NCBI GenBank assembly: GCA_014529385.2
Contig: CM043945.1
Location: 143,600,741 to 143,664,740 of the forward strand
Length of the DNA stretch: 64,000 nt
Direction: 5' to 3'
Origin: Adiantum capillus-veneris
Lineage: Eukaryota > Streptophyta > Polypodiopsida > Polypodiales > Pteridaceae
Below the pieces are notes generated by a model. It had not been told where the DNA came from, ran no database searches, and saw nothing but the letters and a program-made list of their open reading frames with translations. The translations under genes were made by a program, and so were the position numbers. This document shows positions 11,886 through 21,625 of the stretch, one piece after another (the stretch's first letter is position 1; every line of letters starts with the position of its first letter).

Positions 11886-12077
11886 TGAAGGGGATCGGGG
11901 ATCACCACAGACGGAGAGTGAGAGAGAGAGAAGGAGACACACACACGATGTGGGTGGGGAGACTCAAAGAGTGGCAGCTCCCCCTATACAGTATACTCAC
12001 TATAAGTATAGGGTAACAGTGGGCGGGCGCCCATGACCTGGGCGACCGGTCAAGGCACATAGGCCTTAACCCCAACA
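11886..12077 (-). repeat. right (5') LTR of copia G
   Basis: A 192-bp LTR starting tgaaggggatcgggg and ending cccaaca on the plus strand. It is nearly identical to the left LTR apart from that copy's tandem duplication, which suggests a fairly young insertion. Confidence 0.8.
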
Positions 12078-12155
12078 ATACACTCTCTATTGTGTGCCTT
12101 GAGCCTTTGTCTTCTTCAAGATGTGTGCATTTCTCTACAACCCTAAATCCAACAA

Positions 12156-12170
12156 TTGGTATCAGAGCAG
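12156..12170 (+). promoter_or_regulatory. primer-binding site of copia F
   Basis: TTGGTATCAGAGCAG directly follows the LTR end CCAACA. It is the initiator tRNA-Met type of site. Confidence 0.75.
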
Positions 12171-12516
12171 GTTGCGTCCTCTTGGGCTTAGTCGCCAGCT
12201 GCTCCAGCACACGCCTGCTCACTTTCCCCGATTTCAGTGAGCTTTGCCAAGTGTTCGTAGGTCGACAAAAATTTCGGGTCAATTTGTAGAGCCTAGTCCG
12301 CTCAGATTTCTGATTCGGGCTCATTTCGGCCTCCGTTTCCACTACAGGCAGGTCTGCACAGGCAATTTTGTCATTTTGTGCAAAATTTCTGTCAGTATCA
12401 TTTTTTGCATAACAAGTTCCTCATAGTCTTCTACGGTTCGTGCTATATAGCACGTGTTGTTCCCTCTCCGTTTCTCCTATTTTCGGACAGTTTTCACATC
12501 TGGTGCAGCATTTACC

Positions 12517-12921
12517 ATGGTTGACACCAACACAAATGTCTTCAAGATGTTTGCTATTGAGGATAGGTTGGATGGGGCCAATTACCCTATGTGGGCTTAT
12601 ATGATGCAAAACGTTCTTGTGTCAAAGGGCGTATGGAATATTGTGCAGGGCATTGATGTACGTCCTCGTTCTGAGGATGCAGGCAATGTTGAGGATGTTG
12701 CAGGTCTTGCTGCAAGGATTACTGCTATTAGAGTTGTTTTGCCTACGGCAAAACAAGCTCGTTTGGATGTAAAGGATGTGCAGGCTCATGCATTGATTGC
12801 GTTGTCTGTGAAATGCACCATTGTTCCTCACATCCGTTCAGCAAAATCTGCAAAACAGGCTTGGGATATATTGGTCGTTCTTTATGCAAGTCGCAATGAG
12901 GCTAAAATTGCTTTGCTGCGT
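12517..12921 (+). CDS. copia F Gag, N-terminal part
   Basis: The frame opens with MVDTNTNVFKMFAIEDRLDG and continues with ANYPMWAYMMQNVLVSKGVW, the usual N-terminal Gag pattern of plant copia elements (a W-x2-M/W helix region). The segment SAKQAWDILVVLYASRNEAK matches the conserved Gag helix (W-D-x-L-x3-Y) family pattern. The start codon at 12517 gives the best match. Element B's LTR begins at 12922 within this Gag. Confidence 0.75.
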
Positions 12922-13745
12922 TGTCGTGCTGTGACACGTACATAGTGGGAACGCATGCTACAAGATCTATCTTGTATTTTTTTAGATACATAATTATATT
13001 TCCTATAGTGTACATATGCATATTTAAGTATAATAATAAGCCTTCTATCTCATCCTATTATTTTTCTCAAGGGAAACATATCCTTATTTTACCATCAGAA
13101 AATACTATGGGAAAAGCATCAATAGCTCTGCCTCTTTAACTTGGGGTAAAAAGCATTGATTCTTTATTTCTACTATTTCATTATCATCTCACACCCTAGC
13201 TAGATCCTATATCTAGGGTAAACTCCAATATATATATATTCTATGTATTTTTTATACTTTTCTTATATTTCTTTTTAAATAGCTACTAGGAGAGAATCAA
13301 ATCCTAGTGGGACACTAGGTGGCATGATTTCAAAGATACACTTATTTTAATGCATTATTGCAAGCATGAGTACAAAACTTTGTCAAGGAGCAATGTCATG
13401 CTTTTATATGGCATGAGGTGTCCTTTGGAATTAAATGAAAGTCTAGGCTAAGGAGACCACATGAAGACTTTTGCTGCCATAAATGGATCCTATTTTGATG
13501 AATTTTTTACACAAGGTTACAATCCGAATTGGAAAACGATTTTAAAATGAAAATCGTAGCTAATGAGCTGAAGTTTTTGCCCATATTTTTACTTTTTTAT
13601 TTGGAGCCACGTTTGAGGAGATATGATCAAAATACTGGACCCCAGTCTGCCCACATCATGCAGGGGCAACTCATTTCCAACTTTTCCAATTCCTGTTCAC
13701 ACTAGCTCCTCTCTTCTTGTGTAAACCCTTGGGGGTTCCCTTCAC

Positions 13746-13755
13746 CTATAAAAGG
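13746..13755 (+). promoter_or_regulatory. TATA box of element B's LTR
   Basis: cctataaaagggg is a strong plant TATA box. Transcription would start about 30 bases downstream (about 13780), so the leader RNA would include both small ORFs at 14331-14744 before gag at 14999. Confidence 0.6.
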
Positions 13756-14330
13756 GGACCTCTTCTTCCTTGGAATAAACTCAAGCATTCAAGCCATTGA
13801 TGAGAGGAAATCTTGAGGGAGTGAGTAGTAATGCCTAATTGTACTTAGCCCCATTAACATAAGCCCAAGCCTACACTTTCTCCTAGAGGAAGACTAGCCA
13901 TTCTTGTACGCTATCCTTGGAAGATCAACTCTAATCAAAGAAGGTGTTGTACTTGGCGTATTAATCAAAGTGGAGTGCTCCCCTCTTCTTCTCTCTCCAT
14001 CAATAATGGTGCTGAAGGGTTTGTCAAGTAAGATGTGTTCTACATTGATGTTTTCTTGATTTCTTATTGTTTTCTTTTCCATCTCTAATCCGACATATAT
14101 ATATGTATATATATATATATAGATATATGTATCTAATCTCATCTCCTTAACCAAATCTATCTCTCTCACTCTTAGTAATTCATCCTCTCTACAAATTTTA
14201 GGTTCTCTTTGCTACAGGTACATCTCTCCCCGCAGTATCCTTATTGTCTACGGGCAAGAATAGGGCTTGGGAGGGAAAATTCTCATCTCTTCACTTCTCT
14301 CATATCTACATTTCTCACATACTATCCTAG

Positions 14331-14531
14331 ATGAATAACCCACATGATGATCATTTCTATCGCTTTCACTCTGTACAATCTATTAGAATTAACGTATGGA
14401 TTAGCCGTAAAATACACTTTCAACAACGTATAGTGTTTCTCTTTGGCCCTGAAAGGCTCAATGAAATACTTCTATCACCGGATCCCATCATACTATAATT
14501 TTTCTTTTGATGTAAGCGTATTTATCTTGCT
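14331..14531 (+). CDS. leader protein family, first copy in element B
   Basis: The ATG at 14331 opens a frame starting MNNPHDDHFYRF and containing QQRIVFLFGPERLNEIL. This matches the first leader ORF of element A (48497-48709), which has QQRIVFMFGAERLGEIL at the same distance from its start. The family length is 70 residues; this copy is degraded. It sits inside the inferred LTR, downstream of the TATA box and upstream of gag. The function is unknown and no domain is recognised. The family's C-terminus is hydrophobic. Confidence 0.6.
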
Positions 14532-14744
14532 ATGAACCAAGAGGATTTATACACACAATTAATCCCAATCACTAGACAAAATATATATATTATGGTAAGC
14601 ACAAAACTACAATTCCAAAGAACAATTCGTAGCCTATTTGGTCAGCCTAGATTGAATGCCATTAACGCATCCATTAACCCTTTCATATTACCCATGATAC
14701 GATATGACCATAGCCTTGATGTTTTCATCTTCGTATTGTTTTGA
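14532..14744 (+). CDS. leader protein family, second copy in element B
   Basis: This is an open frame of exactly 70 residues starting MNQEDLYTQLIPITRQ. It contains QRTIRSLFGQPRL, then INASINPFILPMI, and ends DVFIFVLF. It matches element A's second leader ORF (48201-48413), which is also 70 residues and starts MNQ. It is also related to the first leader ORF beside it: both share an R-x2-x-FG-x2-RL core and a P-x-ILP block. Function is unknown. Conservation across two element lineages with mainly synonymous differences argues that it is a real protein. Confidence 0.7.
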   Translation: MNQEDLYTQLIPITRQNIYIMVSTKLQFQRTIRSLFGQPRLNAINASINPFILPMIRYDHSLDVFIFVLF

Positions 14745-14949
14745 CATTCTCTTTTGCGTTCTTTCTTTGTGTGTGTGAATGCAAGAGAGAAAGAGTGAGT
14801 CTTCTTTGATTGCACTTCTTTCCAAACCCTAGTCTTCATGGCATCTATGGTTTAACTCCTTCATATAGTTTTTGTTGAGTTCTCTCACAAACTCTCACAG
14901 CCATAAGCCCGGTGCTTTCCTGGCAAGACCACAAATTTCTCGACATATT

Positions 14950-14972
14950 TTTGGTGAACCCGACGCGAATCT
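14950..14972 (+). promoter_or_regulatory. candidate primer-binding site of element B
   Basis: TGGTGAACCCGACGCGAATC begins a few bases after the inferred LTR end CGACA and about 45 bases before gag. The TGG start fits tRNA priming. The tRNA is not identified, so this is moderate evidence only. Confidence 0.45.
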
Positions 14973-14998
14973 GCTAGGGTGAGAGTTTGTGGGTAACC

Positions 14999-16174
14999 AT
15001 GGGTGATCATGTTGAGCAACAGGGTATGCATTTTGACCCAACAACAATGCAAATGTTTCAAGCATTTGCAATGTTCATGCAACAACAACATGCTACTGAA
15101 AGAAGGGAGATTTCAGCAACGAAGGCCATACAAGCGGTCGTCAACAGAATGGATCAGTTCAATGGCAAAGATGTAACCAAGTACTTACGCGAGTATGTGA
15201 AGGAGATGGAGCTGCATCGCGTGTCAGAAGGTGAGATGATTCAAAGATTTGAGCTAGTTGTTGCTCTAGAAATTAGGGAGCATGTTAGGGCAATTAAAGA
15301 TGGGCATGGGAGAAATTGGGAAGAACTCAAAGTAGCTTTAAAGGAGGAATATTTCATGGAGGACTCGGAGAGAGTGACCAAAAGGACATTCTTAGAATGG
15401 GTAGTCAAGCCAAATCAAGGACTATCAATAATAGAGCTACTTAGGGAATTTGAGCGGCGCTATGCACAACTCACTAGGACAGAAAGGGCCACACTAGATG
15501 CAGAGAAGACAGATCTTTTCTTACAAGCTGCAGGTAAAGAGTTTCAAGAAAATTTGGAGCTTCTTCTTGAAGATAAAGATGCTGAGCAAGGACTAAAGAC
15601 CGACTGGAATGAGGTTGAAGGTGCTGTCTCACTGCTTGCCAAACGACAAAGAAGAAGGGACAAGATGGTAGTAAACACTACAAGTCCTTCCACCTCAACT
15701 TCTGACAAAATGGTAAAGCCTACTTTTATCGCTCCTAAGTTTGATGATTCCATGCTAGATGAGCTTGTGAAGGGAATGCGTGACTTGAAGGTGAAGTTTG
15801 CAAAGATTGAAGAAAAAGGCCAACCATCAGGGCCACTTCCTAGGCAAAGACAACAGCCCAAAGAAGGGTTTGTTAATAGATGTATTTGGTGTGATAGTAC
15901 AGACCATGTAAGAAGGGATTGTGATGATTTTAGTGATGCTTTGTCAAAAGATGTTGTCTTTTTTAAGGATGGTAAAATCCACTTAAGAGAGACATGTCTA
16001 CCCTTGAGAACTAACTTTGGGAAGGGGGGAATGCAAACCTTAGTTGAAGATATGGCAACCAAGCATGCCACCTCTTCAGTTGAGGCAGCTACTTATGGAG
16101 TAAAAATTGAACATTTTTGTGATGAAGAGGTGAGTGACCATCATGGTCAAATTTGGCCAAATGTCATGCAATAA
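14999..16174 (+). CDS. element B Gag
   Basis: The frame from the ATG at 14999 (MGDHVEQQGMHFDPTT) encodes about 390 residues. The central part, with FNGKDVTKYLREYVKEMEL and then LSIIELLREFERRYAQL, follows the retrotransposon Gag fold pattern. A zinc knuckle CIWCDSTDHVRRDC (C-x2-C-x4-H-x4-C) lies near residue 295 and would bind the element's RNA. The stretch after it, with IHLRETCLPLRTNFGKGGMQ, is a conserved Gag-to-protease linker in this group. It would form the cytoplasmic particle. Confidence 0.75.
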   Translation: MGDHVEQQGMHFDPTTMQMFQAFAMFMQQQHATERREISATKAIQAVVNRMDQFNGKDVTKYLREYVKEMELHRVSEGEMIQRFELVVALEIREHVRAIKDGHGRNWEELKVALKEEYFMEDSERVTKRTFLEWVVKPNQGLSIIELLREFERRYAQLTRTERATLDAEKTDLFLQAAGKEFQENLELLLEDKDAEQGLKTDWNEVEGAVSLLAKRQRRRDKMVVNTTSPSTSTSDKMVKPTFIAPKFDDSMLDELVKGMRDLKVKFAKIEEKGQPSGPLPRQRQQPKEGFVNRCIWCDSTDHVRRDCDDFSDALSKDVVFFKDGKIHLRETCLPLRTNFGKGGMQTLVEDMATKHATSSVEAATYGVKIEHFCDEEVSDHHGQIWPNVMQ

Positions 16175-16255
16175 GCTAAAAAGGGAAAGCTTACAAAAGA
16201 GATTCTACATGAAGCAGGTGATTGCATACGTCTAGAAACAGGATGGAATGATCCA

Positions 16256-17374
16256 GTGGACTCATTGTCAGTGCATGCCTACATTAAAAAATGCCAACAA
16301 AATGAGGCAATTGTAGAAGAGAAGCGCAGACGTGAGAATGCTGATGAAGGACCATCAAAAAGAGCTTCTAGAAGTGGGGGAAGAAGCGACTCAATGCCTT
16401 CTCAAACACCCTCAACACAAGGAGCATCTCCACCTGAAGTACTCATGGAGGAGTCTACAACAGGAAAGAAGAAAGAGCCAACGAAAGGTAAGACAAAAGG
16501 CCCAACTTATAAACTACAATCTGATATTGAGGTTGCTACAGATTTAAAGAAAGTCTTGGAGGAAAGGATCTTGAATAGCAAGATTGAGTTTACTCTGGGA
16601 GAAGTTCTTGGCATTGCAAAGTGTGAATTCCATGAGGAGATCATTGACATCATCAAGAGAAAGAGGCAAACCCTTGCTGAAGTTTCTCGTCCACAGGTTG
16701 AAGGGGAAACCTCAAAGACACAAGGGATGCAACTGCAAAATAAGGAGAGTGATGGAGCTGTGGTAGGATGCTACCAATCTAGTGGGAGAGTGAAGCAAGT
16801 GTATTTCTCAAATGATGATGAAGAAGTTGAAGATATTCCTAGGAGTTACTATTCACGAAGTCATTGGGCAAGGGCTACTACAGAAACTTTGGTCAAGGTA
16901 GGTGACCTTGAAGAGCCATTTGTTGCCTTGATTGACCATGGTTCAGAAATAAACATAATGTCAAAGAATCTCTACAACAAGTGCAAATGGCCAATGGACA
17001 CAGATCATGCTTGGATGGTAAAAGTAGCAAACAATTCATCCGGTGAATTGTATGCAGCATGTCCAGGTGTGAAGGTAACAATAGGTGATGTAAAGATTGA
17101 CCAAAACTTCTTTGTACAGGATACATCTTCATATCATCTCATCCTTGGACAACCCTACATTGTGGGAGCTCGAATGGAAACAAAGGTAATGGACGATGGT
17201 TCAGCATATGCTAGAATACGTAGCAAAGATGGTAAACGAGCTGTCCAATTTCTCACAGTCTGTGTAAACCATGAAAGAAATCGTGACAACCTCAGAGAAC
17301 ATCCTCTACCAAAGGTAAGCAAAGAGTTTCATGATCATAGAGAAATGATGGGTTTTGGCCAAGTACCATTGTAA
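16256..17374 (+). CDS. element B protease region
   Basis: The retropepsin block has FVALIDHGSEINIMS (an active-site region of D-x-G-S-E-I-N type) at about 16918-16962. The second conserved part, SSYHLILGQPYIVG, is about 65 residues later, as in other Ty3/gypsy proteases. The preceding 220 residues are charged linker. The enzyme would process the Gag-Pol polyprotein. The assignment is clear from the two motifs and their spacing. Confidence 0.75.
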   Translation: MDSLSVHAYIKKCQQNEAIVEEKRRRENADEGPSKRASRSGGRSDSMPSQTPSTQGASPPEVLMEESTTGKKKEPTKGKTKGPTYKLQSDIEVATDLKKVLEERILNSKIEFTLGEVLGIAKCEFHEEIIDIIKRKRQTLAEVSRPQVEGETSKTQGMQLQNKESDGAVVGCYQSSGRVKQVYFSNDDEEVEDIPRSYYSRSHWARATTETLVKVGDLEEPFVALIDHGSEINIMSKNLYNKCKWPMDTDHAWMVKVANNSSGELYAACPGVKVTIGDVKIDQNFFVQDTSSYHLILGQPYIVGARMETKVMDDGSAYARIRSKDGKRAVQFLTVCVNHERNRDNLREHPLPKVSKEFHDHREMMGFGQVPL

Positions 17375-17442
17375 AGCGGGATTGCAGCGGTACAGAAAGA
17401 AAAAGGGTCTCGCTTGATCCAAAAATAGGTGAAACTTTCTCG

Positions 17443-20400
17443 ATGAGCTCCTTGGTAACAAGGAATGGATCACTATGTTTTACAAAACTTGAAGATTTGA
17501 AGAGATATGAGAGGCAATATGTGCATAATGTACAAATAGGCATGAAAAAGAGTGGGTTGCTAAAGCCTACTGAAAATGTTTTGGGTTTGTGTGAACAAGT
17601 TTCTTTTGTAGATACTATGGGTGAGCTTGATGCTATAATGAGGTCTAGTTTGCATCTTGAAAATGAAGTTGTGGAAGTTTGCTCTATGGAAATGTATCAA
17701 GTAATAGAAGCCTTTAAAGAAAGCCAAACAATTGGCCCAGAAGTCCATGTTGAAACTAAATACAAGAGTGTAGCAAAGAAGGTGAAACCAGTAGCTTCAC
17801 CCTTACCACCCAACAACAGGGAAAAGATTGAACAGGCTTCTTTACAACCAAGTTTGCGGAATCCTAAAAAGATCGGGCATACCTTCACAAAGGACTCTTT
17901 TCAAGAGTTGCAGATTGGTTGCAAGGAGTTTCTAACACAGGAGGAGACAAAGTGCTTCAAAGAAATGCTTTCAAAGCATGGTAAGGCTTTTGCATTTGAG
18001 CCACATGAGATAGGATGTGTTGATCCTTATATTGTAGCTCCTATGGTAATTTTCACAATACCTCATGTGCCTTGGAATCTGCGGCCTATTCCGTTTCCAA
18101 AGGCTCATTTGCCAAAGTTAGTAGAGCTACTGAATGAGAAAATCAAAATGGGAATCTTGGAGCCTTCTTGTGCTCCATACTCAAACAGGTGGTTCACAGT
18201 TCCAAAGAAGAATGGTTCTCTACGCTTCATCCAAGATATGCAACCAGTGAACAAGGTGACAATTAGAAATGTAGGAATAGGTCCAATTGTCGATGAATTT
18301 GCAGAGGCGTTTGCAGGGAGGGCAATCTACTCAATGGGGGATCTCTACTCAGGGTATGATCAATTTCAGCTTGAAATCGAAAGCAGAGACTTGACAACCA
18401 TGAGGACACCTTTGGGTTTGGTAAGGATGTGTACCTTGCCACAGGGAGCAACCAACTCGGTTGCACATATGATGAATGGGATGAATAAGGTCTTACGTGA
18501 CTTTATTCCTCAAATCACAATGCCTTTCATTGATGATTTTCCTATCAAAGGATGTGAAGAAAGTGACAAAGATGAAGCTTTGGATCTCAAGGGATGTCGC
18601 AGGTTTGTGGTAAATCACATAAATGATTGTGATAAAATTTTGTCTAGGTTGGAAGAAGTGAATCTTACATTGTCAGGGAAAAAGTCTATGTTTGGTGTCA
18701 AAGAAGTGCTCATTGTGGGGCACATGTGCGGGCCATATGGTAGGAAACCTTGTCCATCAAAGGTAGATGCCATCCAAAGAATGAAAGAAACATGCACTAG
18801 CATCACTAAGGTTAGAAGGTTTCTGGGAGCATGTGTCTTCTATGTTATTTGGATTCCACATTATGCACATGTAGCTGATCCTCTTTATCAGCTGCTTAGA
18901 AAGAATCAAAAGTTTAAATGGACAGAAGCACATGTAAAATCCATGAAAAAGCTAAAGGAGTTACTCCAGTCAGCAACGACTTTGAGAAAGGTAGACTATG
19001 AGTGTCAAAGGCCAGTGATTGTGACAGTAGATACCAGTCCTACAGGGATTGGATGGGCAATAGGGCAAGATGACAAAGAAGGACACAGATATGTGGTAAG
19101 ATTTGGAGCAAATGTACTAAGTGCTCACCAAAGAAACTATCCACAGATAAAGAGAGAGTTATGGGGTATGGTTACAGCCTTGAAAAGTGGGAAAGAGTAC
19201 CTAATTGGTGCATGTGTGGTTGTAGAAACAGATTGTCTACCACTTCTTGGGATGATTACAAGCTGCTCAACACCAGACATTGCTATGTTGTGGTGGATTG
19301 CCTACATTAAGTCCTTAAATCCCGAGTTTAAGCACATTGCAGGTAAAGACAATACAGTGGCAGATATGCTATCAAGGGCAAGGTATGAAGATGAGTCACA
19401 AATGATTGATGAGGGAGATGATGTAGGCACAAAATTCTATTCTATCTCTCATGTCAAAGGTAACAATGTCTGCATGACTAATTCACTTGAATTGTTCTTG
19501 AAAGATCTTTATGAAGGTGATTGGCTTTCTATTGGAAGGTACTTGAGTACTCTAACAAAACAGGATGATTGGTCTGAACAAGAACTCAAGAGGATACGCA
19601 GGAAAGCATATGGGTACTTTTTAAGGGATGGTTACTTGTGGAAGCATCCTAAACAAAAGGGTGCTACACCACAATGGGTTATATGTAAAAAAGAGACTCA
19701 AGTAAAGCTCATGCAAGAGTTTCATGAGAGTCTATGGGCTGGACACAGGGGTGTGTGGGCAACCTTCTCCAAGTTGAAAGAAAAATACTAGTGGAAGGGT
19801 ATGTATAAAGATGTATCTCAGTTTGTAGAGTCATGTGTAACTTGTCAAATGTATTCAAATGTTCGACATCGTGATGGATTGCACCCTACATATCCACTAG
19901 CCATGCACTATAAATGGGTTGTGGATCTAGTCACGATGCCTTTAGGACTCTGGCAGATGAGATACTTGGTTCTTGCACGAGAGGACCAAACTAACCAGGT
20001 TGAAGGAAGATCATTAAGAGCTAAGACCACAGAAGCTGTGTGCAAATTCCTTCTTGATGAGGTGATTTTCCGTTATGGTTGTGTGGGAAAAATCACTGCA
20101 GATCGAGGTGAACTGGATGCCGAAGAAGCAAGGGAGTTCTTTTCTAGATTAGGGATCAAGCTTTCTCTTACTACAGCTTACAACCCTGAAGGCAATGGAA
20201 AGAGTGAAAGAGGGCATCCTCCTATCATCAAAGCTTTGGCCAAGGCTTGCGAAGGAAGAGTTGGTGAGTGGCCAAAATTGTTACCATATGCTTTATGGGC
20301 TGATCGTACAACACATAGCCTAGTAACTGGCTACATGCCTGCAGAGCTAATGCATGGTCAAAAGCCAGTGATGCCGATTGAGGATACAATTCCCACATGG

Positions 20401-20505
20401 AATGTACTACCTTGGCAAGAGGGGCTTAGTAGGGAAGATCTCCTTGCACTGCGTATAAGGCAGCTAGAGAGAAGACTTGGAGACATTGAAGCTGCAAAAG
20501 AATGA
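17443..20505 (+). CDS. element B reverse transcriptase, RNase H and integrase
   Basis: Reverse transcriptase motifs are RWFTVPKKNGSLRFIQDMQP, DLYSGYDQFQL, TLPQGATNSVAHMM and the catalytic FIDDF at about 18525-18539. RNase H follows, with VDTSPTGIGWAIGQDD, RELWGMVTALKSG, ETDCLPLLGM and GKDNTVADMLSRA. Integrase has the zinc-binding H-x4-H region (FHESLWAGHRG) with C-x2-C (SCVTCQ), then core residues D (WVVDLVTMPLG), D (TADRGELD) and E (NPEGNGKSERG). Together these would copy the RNA and insert the DNA in the nucleus. There is no second RNase H, unlike element A. The coding region is broken. Confidence 0.8.
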
Positions 20506-20520
20506 CTCAAAAATGCAAGG

Positions 20521-20901
20521 TTGAAAAACAAGGACTATTTTGATAAGCGACATCGACTCAGAAGCAAAGCAATTGACAAAGGTGACTGGGTTTTAGTGTA
20601 TGATAGTAGCCTTGATAACCAGCACACAGTCATGCGTAAGTTCTCAAAAAGATGGTTTGGACTGTATGTTGTAAAGCATGTGCATGAAAATGCTACTTAC
20701 AGCTTGTCTGAACTAGATGATACAGAAGTAAAGATTCCCATTGCAAGAAAAAGGATTAAAATGTTTAAGAGAAGAGGAGACAATGATCTAGAAGATATGG
20801 ATGAGGAAGAAGAGAAAAACACAGGTGAAGATCAAAGTGAACATGAAGCTTTGGAATCATCCAGTGAGGAAGAAGACAAGGAAGATGTACAAGAGGTCTA
20901 A
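20521..20901 (+). CDS. element B integrase C-terminal domain
   Basis: The segment DYFDKRHRLRSKAIDKGDWV followed by RKFSKRWFGLYVVKHV is the GPY/F-type module at the end of Ty3/gypsy integrase (K-W-x-G-P/L-Y/F pattern). It ends in a long acidic tail of Glu and Asp residues. No chromodomain is seen. It would help integrase bind DNA. Confidence 0.65.
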   Translation: MKNKDYFDKRHRLRSKAIDKGDWVLVYDSSLDNQHTVMRKFSKRWFGLYVVKHVHENATYSLSELDDTEVKIPIARKRIKMFKRRGDNDLEDMDEEEEKNTGEDQSEHEALESSSEEEDKEDVQEV

Positions 20902-20946
20902 TCTTACAAAGAGACAATGTGGCACATATCGGAGGATGTGCAGGTT

Positions 20947-20959
20947 TAGAGGGGGTGGA
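20947..20959 (+). promoter_or_regulatory. polypurine tract of element B
   Basis: tagagggggtgga directly precedes the 3' LTR start TGTCG. It is the expected plus-strand priming site and fixes the LTR border. Confidence 0.75.
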
Positions 20960-21625
20960 TGTCGTGCTGTGACACGTACATAGTGGGAACGCATGCTACA
21001 AGATCTATCTTGTATTTTTTTAGATACATAATTATATTTCCTATAGTGTACATATGCATATTTAAGTATAATAATAAGCCTTCTATCTCATCCTATTATT
21101 TTTCTCAAGGGTAACATATCCTTACTTTACCATCAGAAAATACTATGGGAAAAGCATCAATAGCTCCGCCTCTTTAACTTGGGGTAAAAGCATTGATTCT
21201 TTATTTCTACTATTTCATTATCATCTCACACCCTAGCTAGATCCTATATCTAGGGTAAACTCCAATATATATATATTCTATGTATTTTTTATACTTTTCT
21301 TATATATTCTTTTTAAATAGCTACTAGGAGAGAATCAAATCCTAGTGGGACACTAGGTGGCATGATTTCAAAGATACACTTATTTTAATGCATTATTGCA
21401 AGAATGAGTACAAAACTTTGTCAAGGAGCAATGTCATGCTTTCATATGGCATGAGCTGTCCCTTGGAATTAAATGAAAGTCTAGGCTAAGGAGACCACAT
21501 GAAGAGCTGCCATAAATGGACCCTATTTTGATGAATTTTTTACACAAGGTTACAATCCGAATTGGAAAACGATTTTAAAATGAAGCTCATAAAAATGAGC
21601 CAACTAGGGGTGGAGTTTTCGCCCA
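20960..21625 (+). repeat. 3' LTR start of element B
   Basis: This stretch matches 12922-13585 with very few differences, including the unusual tagatacataattatatttcc block and the tatatatatattctatg run. It ends where the D1 sequence begins. Confidence 0.8.

Larger units (their letters stand above)
7389..12077 (-). mobile_element. copia element G, non-autonomous, inside F's LTR
   Basis: This minus-strand Ty1/copia element has LTRs at both ends (7389-7743 and 11886-12077), TG...CA termini and a perfect 5-bp target duplication ATACA (7384-7388 and 12078-12082). The primer site TTGGTATCAGAGCT lies beside the right LTR, and the polypurine tract (minus strand aagtgggaggt) lies beside the left LTR. 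The coding part shows Gag, a zinc knuckle, protease and a short reverse-transcriptase/RNase H-like tail; integrase is not seen. It is broken as an autonomous element, although its ends look whole. It must be younger than F, into which it inserted. Confidence 0.8.
7237..12921 (+). mobile_element. copia element F (LTR, primer site, gag start), hosting G
   Basis: This is a plus-strand Ty1/copia element. A likely LTR runs from about 7237 (TGTTACC) to 12154 (ending CCAACA) and is itself split by insertion of copia element G (7389-12077). Without G the LTR would be only about 220 bp. A TTGGTATCAGAGC primer site (initiator tRNA-Met type) follows at 12156, and a Gag start is at 12517. The Gag is interrupted at 12922 by the LTR of element B. 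No later part of F is visible, so it is broken. The left LTR border is inferred only from the TG start. Confidence 0.55.
12922..14945 (+). repeat. 5' LTR of element B
   Basis: The start TGTCG at 12922 is shared with the 3' copy at 20960, where it follows a polypurine tract. The end is inferred at CGACA (14941-14945), which is the exact inverted complement of TGTCG and lies just before a primer-site-like sequence. That gives an LTR of about 2.0 kb. Only the first 640 to 700 bases can be compared with the 3' copy, so the right border is an inference. It contains a TATA box at about 13746 and the two leader ORFs at 14331-14744. Confidence 0.6.
12922..21625 (+). mobile_element. Ty3/gypsy element B
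   Basis: This plus-strand Ty3/gypsy element is inserted in the gag of copia F. Its parts in order are a 5' LTR 12922-14945, a primer site about 14950, Gag 14999-16170, protease about 16850-17270, reverse transcriptase about 18040-18650, RNase H about 19000-19400, integrase about 19650-20480, an integrase C-terminal domain about 20520-20790, a polypurine tract about 20947-20959, and the start of a 3' LTR at 20960. The 3' LTR gives way to element D1 at about 21625. Order and motifs place it in Ty3/gypsy but outside the chromodomain group. Its Gag and RT resemble basal plant lineages such as Selgy or Phygy, though I cannot confirm this. In about 240 aligned LTR bases I see three substitutions and one indel, so it is young. 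It is broken, with about four breaks. Confidence 0.85.

Noticed and set aside
15544-16071. Minus-strand 175-codon frame opposite element B Gag
   Set aside because: It is the shadow of the Gag frame, with no independent features.
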